Positions 60,590 through 64,000 of a DNA stretch of 64,000 nt are shown piece after piece (position 1 is the stretch's first letter; each line of letters opens with the position of its first letter). This stretch comes from Bog-756 sp963828385. GTDB taxonomy: Bacteria; Actinomycetota; Acidimicrobiia; Acidimicrobiales; RAAP-2. Where the stretch lies: NCBI GenBank assembly GCA_963828385.1, contig CAWHEF010000002.1, positions 2,852,001 to 2,916,000 on the forward strand, in the 5' to 3' direction. Under the pieces are notes generated by a model. That model saw only the letters and a list, made by a program, of their open reading frames with translations. It ran no database searches and was not told the DNA's origin. Made by a program: the position numbers and the translations under genes.

Positions 60590-62105
60590 GGCCGCCACCG
60601 GTTGGAGATCCCCCTCCGTCGTCGGGAGCAGGGCGGGGGCGGGGTCCGGCCACGAGCTTCGGGCCGAGCTCGTCGCGCCCGAGGAAGTGATCGAGATCTG
60701 TCCCGGTGGCCCGGGGCAGGGGGACGAGGGTGGTGGACGGTTCCGCCGATCTGGCCGACCCGCTCCACTCGTCGGGACCGGTGACGGCGCTCGCCTCCCG
60801 GTTGGGCTCCATCATCGGTATGCCGTACCCGGGCGGGGACATGGTCCCCACTCCGGTGGTCGCGGCTGACGACCGCTCGTCGTCCGGTGCCGTGCCCACC
60901 CCTCCCTCCTCGTTCGGGGCTGCGTCACCGGGGTCAGCCCCGTGTGCCCTAGACACACCGGCGCCGGATCGGCCACCCGAACCACCCTTGATGCCGTGCG
61001 CCCCCGTGGCAAGGGACCCCGAGGTCGCCGTCCCCGCCCCCAGGTCCGAGGCGAGCGAGTCGAAGGCGAGACGGGCCGTCGTGTTCATGGCCTGGTGGGC
61101 GAGCGATCGCACCGGTGCCCCGCCGCTCTGGCGGGCCCGCTGGCCGAGGGCCTCGAGATGGCCCACCGCGCCTGCTTCGAGGAAGGGCAGGAGCCGGAAC
61201 AGCGCCCAGGGGGCGAACGCGGCGAGCAGCAGCAGGGCGGCGCCACCGAGCACGGCGGTGAACGACCCCCCGCTGCCCGGCGCCGGAGAGCCGCTGCCTC
61301 CGGCCAGTGCCCCGGCCGCCAGTCCCAGCACCGAGACGATGACGAACTTGGACAGCACCAGGGCCGCCAGCGTGTCGACGAGGCGGCGGCACCAGTGGGC
61401 GATGGCCGGCCAGGCCAGGCTGGCGAGAGCCAGCGGCAAGAAGAGCACGGCCACGTAGACGGCGGCCGCCCGGACCAGCAGCTCGACCCAGATGAGGAGG
61501 GCTCCGGCCACGACCACCAGCCCGCCGACGAAGACCAGCACTGCGGGGACCCCGCCGCCGGTCGTCACATCGGTGGTCGTGAGTCCGAGCGACACGCCCG
61601 AGAGGAAATGGCCGCCGTCGATCCCGGCCCCGCTCGCAACCGCGTTGGACAGGGCGTCGACCAGGGCGAGACCGAGCCCGACCAGCTTGACCGCCACCGC
61701 TGTCAACACGATGGCCAACGGGACGTTGACCAGTACCGACCGGAGCAGCATGGCCGCGCTCTGGCGGTAGACGGCCTGGACGACACCGAGCAGGAACATG
61801 GGGACGATCACGACACCGGACAAGGCCGCCATCTCGGCGTAGTGGGCCGAGAACCACGACGCCCCCACGTCGACGGTGGTGGAGGCACCGACAGCGCCGC
61901 CGATCTGGTCGAGCAGCCAGGTCGCCCCCGAGGCGACCCATGAGCCGAGCGCATCGAGGACAGAGTCGACCCCGAAACCCGCCGCCTGGCCGGCTGCCGA
62001 CCCCACGGCCCCGGTCGCTCCCGCCACCGCCTGGCAGACCGGACCGATCCCGGCGGCGACCGACGCCGCCGCGGGCGAACAGGCGGCGGCAGGCAGGACC
62101 GGCAT
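60579..62105 (-). CDS. TrbL/VirB6-like type IV secretion membrane protein
   Basis: A 508-residue polytopic membrane protein. After a hydrophobic N-terminus with VLPAAACSPAAAS there are about six helices between residues 90 and 310 (including ALSGVVIVPMFLLGVVQAVY, NVPLAIVLTAVAVKLVGLGL and AAVYVAVLFLPLALASLAW). A 180-residue hydrophilic, Gly/Ser/Pro-rich C-terminus follows. This resembles TrbL/VirB6 channel proteins, which form the inner-membrane pore. The ATG at 62105 lies two bases after the previous stop (TGAGATG). Confidence 0.8.
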   Translation of the reverse strand: MPVLPAAACSPAAASVAAGIGPVCQAVAGATGAVGSAAGQAAGFGVDSVLDALGSWVASGATWLLDQIGGAVGASTTVDVGASWFSAHYAEMAALSGVVIVPMFLLGVVQAVYRQSAAMLLRSVLVNVPLAIVLTAVAVKLVGLGLALVDALSNAVASGAGIDGGHFLSGVSLGLTTTDVTTGGGVPAVLVFVGGLVVVAGALLIWVELLVRAAAVYVAVLFLPLALASLAWPAIAHWCRRLVDTLAALVLSKFVIVSVLGLAAGALAGGSGSPAPGSGGSFTAVLGGAALLLLAAFAPWALFRLLPFLEAGAVGHLEALGQRARQSGGAPVRSLAHQAMNTTARLAFDSLASDLGAGTATSGSLATGAHGIKGGSGGRSGAGVSRAHGADPGDAAPNEEGGVGTAPDDERSSAATTGVGTMSPPGYGIPMMEPNREASAVTGPDEWSGSARSAEPSTTLVPLPRATGTDLDHFLGRDELGPKLVAGPRPRPAPDDGGGSPTGGGHGG

Positions 62106-62106
62106 C

Positions 62107-62475
62107 TCAGTGGACGTTCTGGCCCAGGCCGAAGAAGAAGTTGACGATCCCCGGGCCGGCACCGATGAGGAGGGCGGCGAGCCCCGAGATGAGCACCGCC
62201 CGGCGCCCGACGAAGGTCTGCTGGTAGTTCTGACCGTGTGATCCGAGGGCCCAGGCCGCCGCGCCGATCACCAGGCCGACGAGGGCGAGGGCGAGGGCCC
62301 ATCCCTGGATCCCGTTCATCAGGTTCTGGAGGATCGACCCGCCGGGAAGCTGGGAGACGTCGGGCCGCATGGACACGTCGAGGAGCCGGACCACCGGACG
62401 CAGTGGCGGCGTAAGCGGGGCGAGCGCCGGCGGCGTGGGCGGGAGGAGCGGGATGGCGAGATGGGTGGCGGTCAT
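62107..62475 (-). CDS. Small membrane protein at head of transfer operon (VirB2-pilin/DUF6112-like)
   Basis: A 122-residue protein with a hydrophilic, Pro-rich N-terminus and two transmembrane helices: GWALALALVGLVIGAAAWALG and the helix VLISGLAALLIGAGPGIVNFFFG, separated by QNYQQTFVGRR. Size, topology and position at the head of a VirB-like cluster match VirB2/TrbC-type pilin-like or DUF6112-type proteins of actinobacteria. No typical signal peptide is evident. Confidence 0.68.
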   Translation of the reverse strand: MTATHLAIPLLPPTPPALAPLTPPLRPVVRLLDVSMRPDVSQLPGGSILQNLMNGIQGWALALALVGLVIGAAAWALGSHGQNYQQTFVGRRAVLISGLAALLIGAGPGIVNFFFGLGQNVH

Positions 62476-62483
62476 GCCTACAG

Positions 62484-62560
62484 AGTAAGGTCCGTTCCAA
62501 AGCTTTTCAATATGTTCTTTGTATTTCTGATGCTTTTGAATGGTCTCCAGCTGTCAACGG
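62484..62560 (+). promoter_or_regulatory. AT-rich divergent promoter region (sensor kinase / transfer operon)
   Basis: A short block of markedly lower GC stands out between the divergent transfer operon and the sensor kinase gene. It contains AGTAAGGT (TAAGGT -10-like), CAATATGTTCTTTGTA and TTTTGAATGG. Promoters for both directions are probable here; individual elements cannot be fixed. Confidence 0.5.
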
Positions 62561-62580
62561 GGTCGCGGGTCGGGCCTGTC

Positions 62581-63831
62581 ATGCTGTGGATCGTGCGGGC
62601 CTACGTGATCGGGTACATCGTGTTGGGAGCCGTGGCCGTGGTGGCAGTCCTCATCGCAGCCTGGATGGGACGGCGGAGTGGGCGACGGGCCATTCAGCAG
62701 CGGCTCACCTCCCTGTCCAACCGGCTGGGTGTCGAACCGCCCGACGAGGGCGGGGTCGAGCCCGCCCTCTCCCACCTGGAGACGGTGACCGGCGACGCTG
62801 CCGAAGCGGTGACCGAGGCCAGCTCGGATGCCATCCGGCTGCGCCGGGCGCTCGACGCCCTGCCCCAGGGAGTCGTCGTGTGCGACGAGGCCGGAAGCGT
62901 CTCGTTCCAGAACACCCGGGCCGTCACCTTGATGGCGAGCCGGCACGGCGATGCCCTCGCCGCCCAGGCCGTGACCGACCTCCTCGACCGCACGTGGCAG
63001 GAGGGCTCGGTCGAGCGCACCCTCGATCTCTACGGACCGCCTCGCCAGACCCTCATCCTCCGCACCCGGCTCATCGATGACGGTCGGCGCCCGCTCGGGG
63101 TCATCGCCGTCATCGAGGACGTGTCGGACCGGCGCCGCCTGGAGGAGATCCGGCGCGACTTCGTGGCCAACGTGAGCCACGAGCTGAAGACGCCGATCGG
63201 TGCGCTCGGCCTACTGGCCGAGACGCTCACGGCCGAGTCCGACCCCGAGGTGGCCCAACGCCTGGCGTCGCGCATCCACACCGAGGCGTTCCGGGTGAGC
63301 CGGGTCATCGACGATCTGCTCGACCTGAGCAGGCTCGAGTCCGAAGAGGCCCCGCCCCGCGAGCCGCTCTACGTCAACCTGATCATGGCCGAGGCTGTGG
63401 AGAGGGTCCGCGCAGCAGCCGACCAGCGCCGGATTACCATCGAGCTCGATGAGCCGTCGCCTCCCGTCTACATGGTCGGGGACCGGCGACAGCTCGTCTC
63501 CGCCATCCACAGCCTCCTGGAGAACGCCGTGACCTTCTCCTACGAGGAGGCCACCGTCTACGTGGGGGCCGAAGCATCCGACGGACAGATCAGGCTGTCA
63601 GTGCGCGACTCGGGTGTGGGCATCCCCGCCCGCGACCTCGACCGGATCTTCGAGCGCTTCTACCGGGTCGACCACGGCCGCAGCCGCGACACCGGCGGCA
63701 CGGGGCTCGGCCTCTCCATCGTCCGCCACGTGGCCGCCAACCACCAGGGCCGTGTCGAGGTCGACTCGCGTGAGGGCGAGGGATCGACGTTCACCCTGGT
63801 GCTGCCGAGCCCTCCCGACTACACGGCATGA
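62581..63831 (+). CDS. senX3: SenX3-like sensor histidine kinase
   Basis: A 416-residue membrane histidine kinase. An N-terminal transmembrane helix (VIGYIVLGAVAVVAVLIAAW) is followed by a coiled coil and a PAS-like domain (LDALPQGVVVCDEAGSVSF). HisKA contains FVANVSHELKTPIGAL with the phospho-acceptor H200. HATPase_c has the N box HSLLENAVTF, G1 DSGVGIP, the F box FERFYRVDHGR and G2 GGTGLGLSIV. This matches the phosphate-linked SenX3 family. An upstream in-frame start at 62461 seems unlikely. It overlaps the regulator gene by four bases (ATGA). Confidence 0.85.
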   Translation: MLWIVRAYVIGYIVLGAVAVVAVLIAAWMGRRSGRRAIQQRLTSLSNRLGVEPPDEGGVEPALSHLETVTGDAAEAVTEASSDAIRLRRALDALPQGVVVCDEAGSVSFQNTRAVTLMASRHGDALAAQAVTDLLDRTWQEGSVERTLDLYGPPRQTLILRTRLIDDGRRPLGVIAVIEDVSDRRRLEEIRRDFVANVSHELKTPIGALGLLAETLTAESDPEVAQRLASRIHTEAFRVSRVIDDLLDLSRLESEEAPPREPLYVNLIMAEAVERVRAAADQRRITIELDEPSPPVYMVGDRRQLVSAIHSLLENAVTFSYEEATVYVGAEASDGQIRLSVRDSGVGIPARDLDRIFERFYRVDHGRSRDTGGTGLGLSIVRHVAANHQGRVEVDSREGEGSTFTLVLPSPPDYTA

Positions 63832-64000
63832 GCAAGAAGCAGGCGAGCAAGAAGCGCGTCAGCAAGGACGATGTGCCCACGAATCAGGTAGACGACGAAC
63901 GGTCGCAGACCAAGGTGCTGCTGGCCGAAGACGACGAGTCGTTCGTCGACGCCCTCGTGGTGGGACTGGGCCGCGAGGGCTTCGCTGTGACCGTGGCCCG
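63828..64000 (+). CDS. Response regulator (RegX3-like), truncated by window edge
   Basis: The first 57 codons are visible. A Lys/Ser-rich N-terminal extension of about 27 residues (MSKKQASKKRVSKDD) precedes the receiver domain start TKVLLAEDDESFVDALVVGL, where the acidic Asp-Asp pair is present. The ATG overlaps the kinase stop by four bases, so it is the cognate regulator. The phospho-acceptor Asp and the DNA-binding domain lie outside the window. Confidence 0.85.
   Translation, partial: MSKKQASKKRVSKDDVPTNQVDDERSQTKVLLAEDDESFVDALVVGLGREGFAVTVA

Overview
This is a GC-rich, gene-dense chromosomal window from a member of the Actinomycetota. Acidimicrobiia-like bacteria are my best guess, an inference from gene content only. 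The evidence includes an S-(hydroxymethyl)mycothiol dehydrogenase (mycothiol is actinobacterial), an F420-type luciferase-like oxidoreductase, a SenX3-like kinase followed by its regulator, an SCO6880-type conjugation-like cluster, many GTG starts and frequent 4-bp GTGA/ATGA stop-start overlaps. No rRNA or CRISPR array was seen. One tRNA gene (Arg, anticodon ACG) is present.

Layout. 0-12 kb: O-methyltransferase, YihY/BrkB membrane protein, hemerythrin, flavin reductase-like protein, an encapsulated-ferritin cargo protein without its shell gene, an AlkB-like dioxygenase, a beta-helix protein coupled to a GT87 glycosyltransferase, a metallo-hydrolase coupled to a GH15 glucoamylase/trehalase with a histone-like tail, and a MarP-like membrane serine protease. 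12-17 kb: an RDD membrane protein, a repeat lipoprotein, and a beta-class DNA methyltransferase overlapping a probable restriction endonuclease. 17-30 kb: a same-strand catabolic block with mycothiol formaldehyde dehydrogenase, two FAD-linked 2-hydroxyacid dehydrogenases, a ThDP-dependent decarboxylase-like enzyme, alpha/beta-hydrolase, crotonase, acyl-CoA dehydrogenase, acyl-CoA ligase, SDR and a diiron ferritin-like oxygenase. It is followed by a secreted penicillin-acylase family enzyme.

34-39 kb is an accessory patch: a metC remnant, unknown proteins, an IS3-family element, a HigBA toxin-antitoxin pair and a tyrosine-recombinase remnant ending beside tRNA-Arg. It looks like the decayed end of an island integrated at that tRNA. 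39-42.5 kb holds an unusual operon of three paralogous double-domain YbjQ-like proteins. 42.6-48.7 kb has a CoA-transferase / DUF35 / thiolase operon with a palindromic operator, a quinone oxidoreductase, and a convergent CHAD protein / polyphosphate glucokinase-like pair. 48.7-54 kb has an amidase, an LLM oxidoreductase, a P450 and small enzymes. 54.3-55.9 kb is a carboxymuconolactone decarboxylase / ECF41 sigma factor operon with a near-perfect ECF41 promoter. 56-62.5 kb is a five-gene translationally coupled type IV secretion/conjugation-like operon without a relaxase in view. The window ends with a SenX3-like sensor kinase and the start of its response regulator.

A caveat applies throughout. 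At least eleven conserved genes are interrupted by single-base insertions or deletions, often in C or G runs. The flanking halves remain fully conserved in the shifted frame. This pattern is more typical of draft-assembly indels than of pseudogenes, so frameshifted genes are reported as one locus with the break position.
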